Origin: Qipengyuania sp.
GTDB lineage: Bacteria > Pseudomonadota > Alphaproteobacteria > Sphingomonadales > Sphingomonadaceae
Assembly: GCA_019745075.1 (NCBI GenBank)
Contig: JAIETR010000021.1
Span: 1-64,000 of the forward strand
Reading direction: 5' to 3'
DNA: 64,000 nucleotides
Shown here: piece by piece, positions 46,865 to 55,836 of the stretch
Position numbering within the stretch: the stretch's first letter is position 1
How the letters are laid out: every line of letters begins with the position of its first letter
Made by a program: the position numbers and the translations under genes
The notes under the pieces: model-generated
Told to the model about the DNA's origin: nothing
The model's database searches: none
What the model saw: the letters and a program-made list of their open reading frames with translations, nothing else

Positions 46865-49152
46865 CAGATACCGACCTTCAACGTGGCGAATATCTGCCGC
46901 GGGGCACCCGCGAGCAGTGTCTGGTTGTCGCCGATATTGCCGAACCCGTTCGAACCGATCGTCGAAACATAGCCCTTGTCGAACAGATTGGTGACGTTGA
47001 GCTGGAGCTCGGCGCGCTGCGCCAGGCCCAGGTCGAAGCGATAGCCGATCGCCGCATCGACGATGGCCCGCCCCCCGACATAGCCCAGGCGGTCCCCCGG
47101 CGCGCGCAGGTCGTTTGTATAGGTGAAGTAGCGCTTGCTCATGTAGTTGACGCCCACCCGGCCGAAGAAGGCGCCCGCGTCATAATTGGCGTCGAACTTC
47201 AACAGATGGCGCGGGGTGTCGACAGTCGTCCTGCCCTTGATCGCCGCGATCGCCGCCCCTGAGGGGTTGAGGACATCGTTGCGGTAGGTCGCATCGTTGA
47301 AGCTGTAAGAACCGAACAGGTTGAAGCCGCCGCCGAGGCGGTAGCTGCCCGCCAACTCGATCCCCGCCGACCGAACGCCGCCGACGTTCTGCAACACCAC
47401 CGGCGAGCCGACAATGCCCGGGCCCGAGGTCACGCCGAGCTGGCGGTTGCGGAAGTTCACCAGATAGGCGCCAGCCGAGCCGTTGAAGCCCCCCGAGCGG
47501 AAGCGGACGCCGAGCTCGTAGGTGTCCGATGCCTCGGGCTTGAGCGTGGTGCGGATGGCGTCGAAGCCGGCCTGGGTGGTCGAGAACGGCCCGGCGGTAA
47601 AAGCCGAAACGAACGCCGCTTTCGACTGCGAGAAACTGGCATAGAGCTCGGTCGCGGTGTCGAGCTGGTAGTTGAGGCCGATGCTCGGCATGAACCAGTC
47701 TTCTGCCTTGATCGAGCCCGCCGCCCTCCCGGCCTGCACGATCGGGCTGGCGCTGTTGCGGACGCTGAAGCCCTTCCAGCCGAGATCGAGCGTCAGCGCG
47801 CCCAGCTCCAGCCGGTCTTCGACGAAATACTGGAAGATGTCGGTGGTGTAGTTGAAATCCCACTGGGTGAAGAACGGGTTGCTCTGGAACCGCAGCGCCG
47901 AGCGGCCGGGGTCGGTGCGGCTCGTCATGGCATAGAAGCGGCGCGCCTGACGGAAGTCGTTCCGCTCGTACCAGCCGCCGACGGTCACCCGCCCGAACCC
48001 GAAATCGTTGGCATAGCTGCCGAAGACACCCTTGCGCCGGATGGTGTATTCGGTCGTCCGGACCGAAATCGGCACGCCCGTGGGCGAGGGGACATAGGGG
48101 GTGAACCACAGTCCCTGTCCATCGTTGTTGTGGAAATACCCCTTCAGGCTGATCTCGCCGTTGTCGCCCTGTGGCACATCGACACCGATGTAGCCCAGAT
48201 AATCCTTCCTGAGCCCGGCCGCGTTGTAATAGACATCGTCGACCGTGCTGTAGGGCGCGGGATAGCTGGTGCCGGCCGCCGGGTTGAGCGGCGTGGCCCC
48301 GGTATCGCCGCGGTTGGCGCCGACATCCGCGATCCGCAGCGCGAGCGGGTAATTGTTGCTGATGTTGTCGTTGTCGAGCCCCAGCCGGCGGATGATGTCG
48401 AAGCTGAGATCCTGATAATCCTGCTCGCGCCGGTCGGAATAGCTCAGGAAGCCGCTGATCTTGGCAGCGCCCACGTCCACCGTGCCCTTGGCATTGACGG
48501 CATTCTGATACTGGCGGCCGAAGCCTTTCCACTTGTCGGTGGTGAGATAGCCGTAGGAAACCCACAGGCGCGCCACGTCGCCGCCGGTGTCGACGCGGGC
48601 GAACCCGCGGATCGTTTGGTCGCTGCCGTAGGTGACATTGGTCTCGACGCCGAAGTCGCGCCGCGGATCGCTTGACATCAGTTCGATCGTGCCGCCCAGA
48701 TTGTTCGTCGCCTGCGTGCCGAGCGAGCCCGCGCCCTGCGTCAGCCGGGTGACGCCGATATTCTCGGGGCTGATCGCACGATTGGTATGGAGCCCGTTGA
48801 CGTTGCCGTAGTTCTGGTTGCCGAGGGGGACGCCATCCAGCGTGAATCCCAGCCGGCTCTGGTCGAAACCGCGCACGGTGATCCGCTGCGACCATTCGTA
48901 GGCTCCGAACGGATCGGCGGACTGGAAGTTGACGCTCGGCAGCTTTTCCAGCGCCTTGAGCGCGGTGGTTCCAGGAGCGAGGGTCTCGAGATCGGCCTGG
49001 CGGATTTCCTGCACCTGCCGCGTTTCCCCGCGACCGGTCACGACAATCATGTTCGCGGCATCGTCCGGCGCCGGCGGTTCCTGCGCGAGGGCGGGCGAAA
49101 ACGAGCCGAGAGCGGCGGTGCCGGCAAGCAGCCTGCCGATGGTGATGCGCAT
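46864..49152 (-). CDS. TonB-dependent outer-membrane receptor
   Basis: 762 residues with a signal peptide ending ALAQ and an AGAGGGA ribosome binding site. A plug domain (VTGRGETRQVQEIRQADLETLAP, RITVRGFDQSRLGFTLDGVPLGNQ, GSLGTQATNNLGGTIELMSSDP) is followed by a 22-strand-type barrel with TonB-receptor repeats (ELGVRFRSGGFNGSAGAYLVNFRN, ELQLNVTNLFDKGYVSTIGSNG). It imports a large or scarce nutrient. The ligand is unknown; coupling to a phosphodiesterase gene hints at a phosphorus compound. Confidence 0.93.
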   Translation of the reverse strand: MRITIGRLLAGTAALGSFSPALAQEPPAPDDAANMIVVTGRGETRQVQEIRQADLETLAPGTTALKALEKLPSVNFQSADPFGAYEWSQRITVRGFDQSRLGFTLDGVPLGNQNYGNVNGLHTNRAISPENIGVTRLTQGAGSLGTQATNNLGGTIELMSSDPRRDFGVETNVTYGSDQTIRGFARVDTGGDVARLWVSYGYLTTDKWKGFGRQYQNAVNAKGTVDVGAAKISGFLSYSDRREQDYQDLSFDIIRRLGLDNDNISNNYPLALRIADVGANRGDTGATPLNPAAGTSYPAPYSTVDDVYYNAAGLRKDYLGYIGVDVPQGDNGEISLKGYFHNNDGQGLWFTPYVPSPTGVPISVRTTEYTIRRKGVFGSYANDFGFGRVTVGGWYERNDFRQARRFYAMTSRTDPGRSALRFQSNPFFTQWDFNYTTDIFQYFVEDRLELGALTLDLGWKGFSVRNSASPIVQAGRAAGSIKAEDWFMPSIGLNYQLDTATELYASFSQSKAAFVSAFTAGPFSTTQAGFDAIRTTLKPEASDTYELGVRFRSGGFNGSAGAYLVNFRNRQLGVTSGPGIVGSPVVLQNVGGVRSAGIELAGSYRLGGGFNLFGSYSFNDATYRNDVLNPSGAAIAAIKGRTTVDTPRHLLKFDANYDAGAFFGRVGVNYMSKRYFTYTNDLRAPGDRLGYVGGRAIVDAAIGYRFDLGLAQRAELQLNVTNLFDKGYVSTIGSNGFGNIGDNQTLLAGAPRQIFATLKVGI

Positions 49153-49400
49153 GGTGGATGATCCCTCTGAGTGAACGCGCGGCGATGCCGCGTCGGCGCC
49201 CGTATGGGGATCGTGTGAATCTATCGCGTCCGATTCATTGCCGTTGGATGACGAGAGACGAATTGGATCGGGCCGTGAGCTCCGCAAGCCCGCGCGCCCG
49301 ACAGGATTGTGCTGCGCCCCGCAACGTCTCCGCGCTGCGCGGCTCCGACTCCCAGCGAGGCTGTCTTGAAAGCGGTAGGCCCGCGAACGCTCCGCCCCCT

Positions 49401-49445
49401 TGGCGCCCCGTGCAGGATTCGAACCTGTGACCTCTGCCTTCGGAG
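49401..49445 (-). repeat. Attachment site 1: tRNA-Arg(CCG) 3' half
   Basis: Reads on the minus strand as a tRNA from the anticodon loop (CTCCGAA) through the T-arm (GGTTCGAATCC) to an encoded CCA. No 5' half is present, so it is not a functional tRNA. The 33-base core 49413-49445 is identical to 54213-54245. The T-stem has an A-C mismatch, as expected for an unselected remnant. It marks the chromosome-proximal end of the integrated island. Confidence 0.85.
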
Positions 49446-49544
49446 TGCGGGGCTAGCGCCCAAACGGGGGACACATAGGGACGCACGAAAGCGCGGAAAT
49501 CTACTGCTTTCTGTCCGCACTTGTCCTAGCCTGTCCCCTACTGT

Positions 49545-49575
49545 ATTCCATACGTGTTCCACATCGTTCCATACG
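49545..49575 (+). promoter_or_regulatory. TTCCATACG repeats, candidate integrase arm sites (left)
   Basis: ATTCCATACG at 49545-49554 and TTCCATACG at 49567-49575 lie between the att core and the integrase start. The same unit occurs twice near the other end of the element (54147-54154 and 54157-54166), so they are likely arm-type binding sites of this integrase. Confidence 0.55.
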
Positions 49576-49589
49576 GGGAGGGCGGCGGC

Positions 49590-50750
49590 ATGGCTTCGGA
49601 CCTGAGCAAAGTTGGCAAGCGGGATGAACTGAAGGCGCGGCGCGAGCCGTATTGGCAGCGGCTACGCGCGGGCTGCTACTTGGGCTTCCGCCCGTCGCAG
49701 CGCGGCGGCGCCGGGACGTGGATCGCCCGCGCCTATGATGCCGATGCCGGCAAGTATCGAGTCAAATCGCTTGGGGACTTCGGAACGCTGGTCCCGAACG
49801 AAAGGTTTGCCGCTGCGAAAAAGGAAGCCGAGAGGCTTGCAGAGCTAGTTGAGGCGGGCGGGGAGGTTCGCCGCAAGATTGAATCCGTCGCCGATGCCTG
49901 CCGCGAATATGGCAAGACCCGCAACGATGGCGAGGGGCGCTTCAAGCGGCACGTCTATGACGATGCCATTGCCAAGGTGAAGCTCGATAAGCTGCGCCGC
50001 CACCATGTGCGAGACTGGCGCAAGCGGCTTGAGGAAAAACCTTCGCTGGTGAGCCGGAACAAGGAAGGCGACAAGCGGACCCGCGACCGCGCCGCTGCCA
50101 CCGTCAATCGCGATATGGCGGCGCTTCGGGCCGCGCTGAATACCGTGCTGGCCCCCGGCACTCCGAACACCGAGGCGGCATGGCAGGAAGCCCTTGTCGC
50201 CGTCCCCAATGCCAGCAAGCGGCGGACGCTCTATCTTGACAAGGGCGAGCGCCGGAAGCTGCTGGAGCATATCGAAGCCGAGGCCGCGCCGTTCGTGCGA
50301 GCGCTGTGCCTTTTGCCGCTCCGTCCCGGCGCACTTGCGGCGCTGACCGCTGGCGACTTCGACAAGCGCACCTCCGAATTGACCATCGGGGAGGACAAGG
50401 CGGGCCGCGAGCGGCGGATCGTCATTCCAGCCGACGCGGCAACGCTGCTGACCGCGCAATCCGCTAACAAGCTGCCGGGCGCGCCCCTGTTCATGCGGGG
50501 CAACGGCAAGGCATGGGACAAGAACAATTGGAAGCTGCCCATTGCGGCGGCGGTGACGGCGGCTGGCCTACCTAGTGCCGCCACGGCCTACACCTTGCGG
50601 CACAGCACGATTACCGATCTTGTGGCCGCGGGGCTTCCGCTGCTGACCATCGCGCAAATCTCGGGGACCAGCGCGGAGATGATCGAGCGCCATTATGGGC
50701 ACCTCGCCAGCGATGCAGCGGTCAAGGCACTTGGGGAGTTGGCCTTGTGA
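49590..50750 (+). CDS. int: Tyrosine recombinase/integrase of element 1
   Basis: 386 residues from ATG 49590, preceded by GGGGAGGG. An N-terminal arm-binding region precedes a core-binding SAM-like domain and the catalytic domain. Catalytic residues: R245 in LLPLRPGAL, R337-H338 in YTLRHSTITDL and Y369 in ERHYGHL. The first histidine of the HxxR box is tyrosine here, a tolerated variant. It would act at the tRNA-Arg core next to it. The stop overlaps the next gene (GTGA). Confidence 0.92.
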   Translation: MASDLSKVGKRDELKARREPYWQRLRAGCYLGFRPSQRGGAGTWIARAYDADAGKYRVKSLGDFGTLVPNERFAAAKKEAERLAELVEAGGEVRRKIESVADACREYGKTRNDGEGRFKRHVYDDAIAKVKLDKLRRHHVRDWRKRLEEKPSLVSRNKEGDKRTRDRAAATVNRDMAALRAALNTVLAPGTPNTEAAWQEALVAVPNASKRRTLYLDKGERRKLLEHIEAEAAPFVRALCLLPLRPGALAALTAGDFDKRTSELTIGEDKAGRERRIVIPADAATLLTAQSANKLPGAPLFMRGNGKAWDKNNWKLPIAAAVTAAGLPSAATAYTLRHSTITDLVAAGLPLLTIAQISGTSAEMIERHYGHLASDAAVKALGELAL

Positions 50751-51463
50751 TTCCGATAGCCCCCTACCGTGAAAATGATCCTACCGGGGGAACGGAAGGC
50801 GAGGTTGACGAAAGCGAAGACCTCAGGGCCATTCGGCGCGACGTCGAGATGCACCGTCGATCGGAAGAGATGTGGCAGCACCTCTATCCAGATGCCGACA
50901 GGTTCCGCCGCGAATTCGAGCAGGTGGCGAGGGCCGCGCAAGATTGGGGCGCAGCAACATTCGGGCAGAGGTTTGGGGCGCTGAGAATCCTCGTGAATCG
51001 CTTTGGCCGGGAAGATGCCCGCCTATTGACGTTGATGGCAGCGCCCAAGTCCAAGCAATCTTGGATGCTGAGCGTTCGGCAGCGAAAGGACTCCGAAAAG
51101 TCGGATGGCGGAAAGCGTGACCGGGGGCGTGAGCGAGAGGATCTTGCTCAGAGAATAGGCGAGGAAATCTATCAGCGGATCGCGGCTGGTCAGTCCAAGG
51201 ACGATGCAATCAAAGCGGTGAAGGAAGACTACCGGGCCGGCGCGCCGCATCCTCAGATTGGGGACCTCCCGGCCATCAATCGGCCAAAGCTTAATCTTCC
51301 CGACGCTGATGGGATCGAGAAGCTGCTAGGCATCTTTCGCCGGAACGCTCGAAAGCGCGGCTACGTAGACCCCTATGCTTCGCATCGTGGATTTCCGGTT
51401 GTTCGAGAACCTGACCTGAAAGTCAGCGATATTCCGAAGCGAGGGCGGCCCCGAAAAAAATAG
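50747..51463 (+). CDS. Uncharacterised basic protein coupled to the integrase
   Basis: 238 residues from a GTG overlapping the integrase stop. Highly charged, mostly helical; no signal or membrane segment. The middle (KSDGGKRDRGREREDLAQRI) and the end (KVSDIPKRGRPRKK, AT-hook-like GRPRK) are strongly basic, suggesting nucleic-acid binding. The segment IYQRIAAGQSKDDAIKAVKEDYRAG looks like a small helical domain. Family not recognised. Confidence 0.6.
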   Translation: MIPIAPYRENDPTGGTEGEVDESEDLRAIRRDVEMHRRSEEMWQHLYPDADRFRREFEQVARAAQDWGAATFGQRFGALRILVNRFGREDARLLTLMAAPKSKQSWMLSVRQRKDSEKSDGGKRDRGREREDLAQRIGEEIYQRIAAGQSKDDAIKAVKEDYRAGAPHPQIGDLPAINRPKLNLPDADGIEKLLGIFRRNARKRGYVDPYASHRGFPVVREPDLKVSDIPKRGRPRKK

Positions 51464-51561
51464 GCCGCCAGCAGCTTCGATGCTTTCCATTTTTTGGCCG
51501 CTGGCTTCGCGGCATCCCCGGCCGTGCCCTGAAGCACGGCGGCATTTCGTTCCGTTCCTGC

Positions 51562-51771
51562 ATGGGCATGGACACTACCATGACCGAACTCTTGACCGTG
51601 GCGGAATTCAAGAACCGCCACAAAATCAGCCATTCCGCCTTCTATCGCGAAGTGGCAGCCCGCCGCATCCCTATCAGGAAAATCGGCCGAGCAACGCGCA
51701 TCGCACTTGCCGATGCAGAAGAATGGGCTGCAAGCTTGCCGACCCGCGGCAGGGAGGCGTCCCATGGCTGA
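51562..51771 (+). CDS. AlpA/excisionase-like MerR-type regulator
   Basis: 69 residues, with ATGs at 51562, 51568 and 51580 possible. A single winged-helix domain of the AlpA/excisionase type: ELLTVAEFKNRHKISHSAFYREVAARRIPIRKIGRATRIALADAEEWAASL. In integrative elements such proteins switch on excision. It overlaps the next gene by a few bases. Confidence 0.8.
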   Translation: MGMDTTMTELLTVAEFKNRHKISHSAFYREVAARRIPIRKIGRATRIALADAEEWAASLPTRGREASHG

Positions 51772-52159
51772 CCTGTTTGAAGATGCCCCCAGCGCCGCTG
51801 CAACGGCCCTGGGGGCGGGTGGCAATGGCTCGGGAGCCAACGGGCCAGGTTCGCCCTATCATCTTCCCCAGCCGCCCCGCAAGCGGCCTGTCGTGAAGGC
51901 CATCGGGCCGGACGGCCAGCCGTTCACCGTGGCGGGCCAGACCGCCCGAACGCTGCTCGCTCTGGTCAAGACCGGGACGGCTGGTGTGACGGCGTTGGAA
52001 ATCGCCTCTTGGGCCTTCCGCCTGTCCCATTACGTCATGGTCCTTCGCCACAAGCACAAGCTGGCAATCCCGATGCTCTGGGAAGCGCACGAGGGCGGCA
52101 AGCATGGGCGCTACGTCCTGCGCTCAACTGTGACCATCCTCGAAATCATTTCGGACTGA
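51764..52159 (+). CDS. Winged-helix-like small protein
   Basis: 131 residues from the ATG inside the AlpA-like gene. The first third is proline/glycine-rich and probably disordered. The rest (TARTLLALVKTGTAGVTALEIASWAFRLSHYVMVLRHK, then GKHGRYVLRSTVTIL) reads as a small winged helix of the kind found in phage and satellite genomes. It may bind DNA in replication or control. Confidence 0.6.
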   Translation: MADLFEDAPSAAATALGAGGNGSGANGPGSPYHLPQPPRKRPVVKAIGPDGQPFTVAGQTARTLLALVKTGTAGVTALEIASWAFRLSHYVMVLRHKHKLAIPMLWEAHEGGKHGRYVLRSTVTILEIISD

Positions 52160-52243
52160 CAGGCTGGATCGAGGCGGGGCGGCTGGCATCGGTCGCCCTG
52201 TTTCCGTTCGCCGGATCAATCCCGCCGCCGGGAGTGACTTGCC

Positions 52244-52756
52244 GTGCGCAAGCGAAACAGGAACAAGCCAAATCAGACGGGCCGAAACCCCACCTCGCGC
52301 TTTGCTCGGCTGGACCATCGCCTCTTGAACTCGCCAGCCTATCGCGCGCTCAGCGTTGCCGGCCGCGCCCTGCTGGTCGAGCTGACGATGCTGGACAATG
52401 GCGAGAACAATGGGAGCCTCTATCTCAGCATTCGCGATGCAGCGGGCCGCCTTGGCATGGCCGACCTGACCGCCGTTCGAGGCGCCTTCGATGAATTACA
52501 GGAACTCGGCTTTGTCGAGATAACCGAGGATGCCTCTTTCCACGTCAAGGCCGCCGAGAAATCCCGCGCCCGATGCTGGCGATTGACCTGGCTGGCCGGT
52601 CCCGGTCGCAAAGGTCCGTCGATGGCCTTCATGGAACGCCAGCCGCAACCTGGCACCAAAGCGCACAGGCGAATGGAACGTGGATTGCGCGCACTGAAGG
52701 CATATCGGAAGGACCGAGATTCAGGCCGATTGCCGGTATTGGATTCCGATACGTAG
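52244..52756 (+). CDS. Helix-turn-helix protein, replication-type
   Basis: 170 residues from a GTG with GGGAG upstream. After a basic N-terminus (RKRNRNKPNQTGRN) comes a winged-helix region: RLDHRLLNSPAYRALSVAGRALLVELTMLDNGENNGSLYLS, RDAAGRLGM and AFDELQELGFVEI. This arrangement is common in replication-associated proteins of small plasmids and satellites. Function is not proven; it lacks catalytic motifs. Confidence 0.6.
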   Translation: MRKRNRNKPNQTGRNPTSRFARLDHRLLNSPAYRALSVAGRALLVELTMLDNGENNGSLYLSIRDAAGRLGMADLTAVRGAFDELQELGFVEITEDASFHVKAAEKSRARCWRLTWLAGPGRKGPSMAFMERQPQPGTKAHRRMERGLRALKAYRKDRDSGRLPVLDSDT

Positions 52757-52901
52757 CGTCCAAACTGTGCCGAACTGAAAGTGGTCGCGGTGCTGGTTTC
52801 CAATACGCCGAGAGGGAGAAATGGTGGAATTCAGCCAATCGGCATTGCATTGGATTCCAGCGCACACATAGCTGCTACCATGGGTAGGGTCTTTGCAATG
52901 A

Positions 52902-53618
52902 TCACTCGGCGCCTTGCGGATCGGGAATGCGCCGCTCCACCTTGTCTGATTCCTCGAACGACACGGACAAGGCGCAGTCAGGTTCGCCGTCTAGCAACAG
53001 AAAGTGGGCAAACAATCCGACGCTTCGCCCATTCTCCATTGGCGCTTCGCCTGTCGCCACGAATCCCGACCCGTCTGTGCTGCTCTGAAGCCAATATGCA
53101 TTCCCCTTCGGTGTTTTGGCGGCTTGCGTCTTAGGGTCTTTGGGACGGTTCACCCCGAGGCTACCGTATTCCGCAGTCACCCAATCTATCGTACGCTCCA
53201 AGATGTCCGAACATTCCGATTTCTTGATTGTTGCCGGAACCGGATTCAGGTCATCATCATATGTCCGCCGTCGGGTGAATTTCAGCGTAATGTCGGTGAG
53301 TGCTCCCAGCCTATTGAATTCGAGCTGCAGGCCGTAGGGGATTCCCTCAATTCGCCTGAAGGTCGTCAGCTCGTTCTCAGGAGACAGGAAGCAGCCCCGG
53401 ATGGGCATGTCTTCAAGGCATTCTTTCAGACCATAGGGATTGAAGTCGCTCGGCGAGGCAACCAGCATTGCTTCTTCGAAAGACGAACCGAGGAGTAGGC
53501 CCGCGTATCCGTCAAGCTCTCGCTGGCTTTGGTCGGCTTCAGTCCCGCCAGGGCTACATGAGCCAATCAGCGCGGCTGCTAGGCCAAATGTTCCGACTGC
53601 CCCCCACTCTCGCCACAT
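52902..53618 (-). CDS. Lipoprotein of unknown function (element 1 cargo)
   Basis: 238 residues. The N-terminus VGTFGLAAALIGSCSPGG is a clear lipoprotein signal. The mature part is acidic with conserved-looking SSFEEAMLVAS, two cysteines in ECLEDMPIRGCFLSPE and a beta-rich centre (LQLEFNRLGALTDITLKF). Codon use is less GC-rich than the backbone. It is the only gene of the element on the minus strand. No family recognised; an envelope function such as superinfection exclusion is possible but unsupported. Confidence 0.65.
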   Translation of the reverse strand: MWREWGAVGTFGLAAALIGSCSPGGTEADQSQRELDGYAGLLLGSSFEEAMLVASPSDFNPYGLKECLEDMPIRGCFLSPENELTTFRRIEGIPYGLQLEFNRLGALTDITLKFTRRRTYDDDLNPVPATIKKSECSDILERTIDWVTAEYGSLGVNRPKDPKTQAAKTPKGNAYWLQSSTDGSGFVATGEAPMENGRSVGLFAHFLLLDGEPDCALSVSFEESDKVERRIPDPQGAE

Positions 53619-54200
53619 CTCATTCCCCCGTCTGCATCAGAACTTAGCGACAAGCAGACACAGGGCCAAGGGCAAGGCCTGCAGCCAGACTGCAACTTCT
53701 GACTGTGAGCAATGCATGGATGGACCGCAGCGGACAAAAATGCGGTCTCAATGCGCTTAGCGACGAAGGATTCGCTCGGTAGGACCCGCGATTGCTGCCT
53801 GCCGTCCTGCGTCGGAGTCAGTCAAATCCGGGTCACTGACACTGTAGCGCTGTGCCGCCTGAGAGTGGCGCTTTTCTGGGAATCCCGACAACGGTTGACT
53901 TGAAAATGACTGAAGGTTCGGCGGCAAGTCAAATTTGATTGTGAAGCTGCCACCGCTGGAAAGGCTCGGAATTCCGCCATTTTCAGCCGCGATTTGTCGC
54001 GTTCGGTGTGTATCGAACTGCACCAGCCGCGACCGGGCACTTTGCCTGAAATGGCAAGCCAACTCCGAGGTGCGTTCCGGCCCGGATCGGCGCTGCCGCA
54101 ACCGGGAAGCTGCGCCGCCCCCGCAGGGGAATCGTGCCCCCTCGTTTTCCATACTCATTCCATACGGAACGATTGGCGCTTTCCTAACTCATTGAAGTAA
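53619..54200. other. Gene-poor right end of element 1
   Basis: No convincing gene. A 133-codon minus-strand frame (53757-54158) has no recognisable domain and unnatural composition. TTCCATAC repeats at 54147-54154 and 54157-54166 match those beside integrase 1 and are probable right arm sites. Confidence 0.5.
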
Positions 54201-54245
54201 TGGCGCACCCGACAGGATTCGAACCTGTGACCTCTGCCTTCGGAG
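54201..54245 (-). repeat. Attachment site 2: tRNA-Arg(CCG) 3' half
   Basis: Minus-strand tRNA remnant from the anticodon loop (CTCCGAA) to CCA; the T-stem is fully paired (ACAGG/CCTGT). The 33-base core equals 49413-49445. It forms the junction between the two tandem elements. The full tRNA gene, with its 5' half, should lie beyond the right edge of the window. Confidence 0.85.
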
Positions 54246-54425
54246 GGAATATGGCTAGCTCCGCCAATAAGCGCAAGGAGCCGCCGATGTCCGCCTATCT
54301 CCCTGTAAACGCTAAACAATTTGCACTTCTTCTCCGCCAAAGCTACTCTTCTCCCCGCCACTGTTTTCGCCCGCGTGCTTACGTGGTGCTTACGCGAGAG
54401 GAAACGCTAGGGTCGGAGGAAGCCC

Positions 54426-55787
54426 ATGCCTAAGCTCACGAAACGGGTCGTCGACGCCGCGGACAGTCGCGCGAAAGATTACGTCATTTGGGACGACGAA
54501 CTGCCCGGCTTTGGCCTCCGAGTATTCGCATCCGGCAAGCGCAGCTATGTCATCCAGTACAGGCTCGGCAAGCGGTCGCGTCGCTTCACAATCGGATTGC
54601 ACGGCGTCTGGACACCAGAGCGCGCTCGCCAAGAGGCGAAGGTCCAGTTGGGCAGGATCGCTCAAGGCGACGACCCGGCCGAAGAGAAGCAGCTCGACAG
54701 CAAGGCGATTACCGTTAAGGAACTGTGTGACCTTTACGTCGCCGATCTTAAAGCCGGCCTCATTCTTGGAAAGGGCGGGCGCCCCAAGAAAGCCAGCACC
54801 ATTCTCTCCGACACGGGGCGCATCGAGCGCCACATCATTCCTCTGCTTGGTACGCACAGGGTCAAGGATCTGGTGAAAGCGGACATCACGAAGGCCCTGA
54901 AGGACATCATGGCCGGCAAGACCCGCTGCAGCGTCAAGACGAGAAAGCTTCGCGGTCGCGCTATCGTGCGAGGTGGAGCGGGCACAGCAACGCGCACCAT
55001 CGGACTTTTTGGTGGAATACTGACCTATGCAGTCGAGGCTGGCATCATCGATACCAATCCAGCGCACGGTGTGAGGCGGCCGAAGGACAACGTGCGCGCA
55101 CGACGGCTGAGCGAGGCCGAATATCGGTTGCTCGGCGAAATTCTCACGCAGGCTGCTGAGAATGAGAAGTATGAGCTATCGGTCGACATCATCCGCCAGC
55201 TTGCGCTGACAGGATGCCGCCGCACGGAGATGGTCACGCTTGCTTGGTCTGAAGCCGACACGAGCGCGAGCTGCCTCCGCCTCGTTGACAGCAAGGAAGG
55301 AAGCTCAATCCGTCCGATCGGCCTACCGGTCGTTGAATACCTGGAAGCTAGCCGGAGAACTCGCTCAGGAACCTACGTGTTTCCTGGACACGGCGACGAC
55401 AACGCGTTCGGAAGCCTTCCTAACCACTGGGACCAGATCTTCAAAGCAACGCCGCTAGCCGACATCACACCACACGTCTTGCGGCACAGCTTTGCCAGCA
55501 TTGCAAACGATCTCGGCTTTACCGAGGTCACTATCGCTGCTCTGGTCGGCCATTCGAAGGGCTCCGTCACCAGCAACTACATACACACGCTCGACACGGC
55601 GCTGATCATGGCCGCTGATACCATCTCCGGCTACATCCAAGGCCTCCTAGACGGCATTGAATTCAAACAAACTGCCTATGCCGTGGATCGGGATTCTCGG
55701 CGCGCAGCACTCGCTCGCTTCTTGCAGCAGGCTGCGGCAACGGACGCTGCCGGCGCGGCGAATGACGAGCAACGCGCCGCGGCGTAA
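54426..55787 (+). CDS. int: Tyrosine integrase of element 2 (DUF4102 type)
   Basis: 453 residues. An N-terminal arm-binding DUF4102 domain (DDELPGFGLRVFASGKRSYVIQYRLGKRSRRFTIG) precedes the core-binding and catalytic domains. Catalytic residues: R265/R266 in LTGCRRTEM, the HVLRHSFA box with R353, and Y385 in TSNYIHTLD. The C-terminal 60 residues form an alanine-rich tail. It differs from integrase 1 in family yet uses the same tRNA site. A stem-loop follows its stop. Confidence 0.93.
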   Translation: MPKLTKRVVDAADSRAKDYVIWDDELPGFGLRVFASGKRSYVIQYRLGKRSRRFTIGLHGVWTPERARQEAKVQLGRIAQGDDPAEEKQLDSKAITVKELCDLYVADLKAGLILGKGGRPKKASTILSDTGRIERHIIPLLGTHRVKDLVKADITKALKDIMAGKTRCSVKTRKLRGRAIVRGGAGTATRTIGLFGGILTYAVEAGIIDTNPAHGVRRPKDNVRARRLSEAEYRLLGEILTQAAENEKYELSVDIIRQLALTGCRRTEMVTLAWSEADTSASCLRLVDSKEGSSIRPIGLPVVEYLEASRRTRSGTYVFPGHGDDNAFGSLPNHWDQIFKATPLADITPHVLRHSFASIANDLGFTEVTIAALVGHSKGSVTSNYIHTLDTALIMAADTISGYIQGLLDGIEFKQTAYAVDRDSRRAALARFLQQAAATDAAGAANDEQRAAA

Positions 55788-55793
55788 TGCTTA

Positions 55794-55836
55794 GCAAGTG
55801 GCGGTCGCACTCTAGACGAGGAATGCCGCCACTTGC
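55794..55836 (+). terminator. Stem-loop after integrase 2
   Basis: GCAAGTGGCGG at 55794-55804 pairs perfectly with CCGCCACTTGC at 55826-55836 (11 bp, 21-base loop), starting 6 bases after the integrase stop. No T-run follows, so termination is likely but unproven. It separates the integrase from the defence transcription unit. Confidence 0.5.

Larger units (their letters stand above)
49413..54245 (+). mobile_element. Integrative element 1 (4.8 kb)
   Basis: Bounded by tRNA-Arg remnants with identical 33-base cores exactly 4800 bases apart. It carries a tyrosine integrase at the left, an unknown basic protein, an AlpA-like regulator, two winged-helix-type proteins and a divergent lipoprotein gene. 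The int, AlpA and replication-type gene order resembles phage satellites (PICI-like), but no primase, packaging or capsid-interference gene is recognisable. Base composition is somewhat less GC-rich than the backbone toward the right end. Confidence 0.8.

Noticed and set aside
49401-49445. Possible functional tRNA gene
   Set aside because: Only the 3' half from the anticodon loop is present; it is an attachment-site remnant, as is 54201-54245.
53757-54158. A 133-codon minus-strand frame near the right end of element 1
   Set aside because: No domain, no ribosome binding site and unnatural composition; it overlaps probable integrase arm sites.
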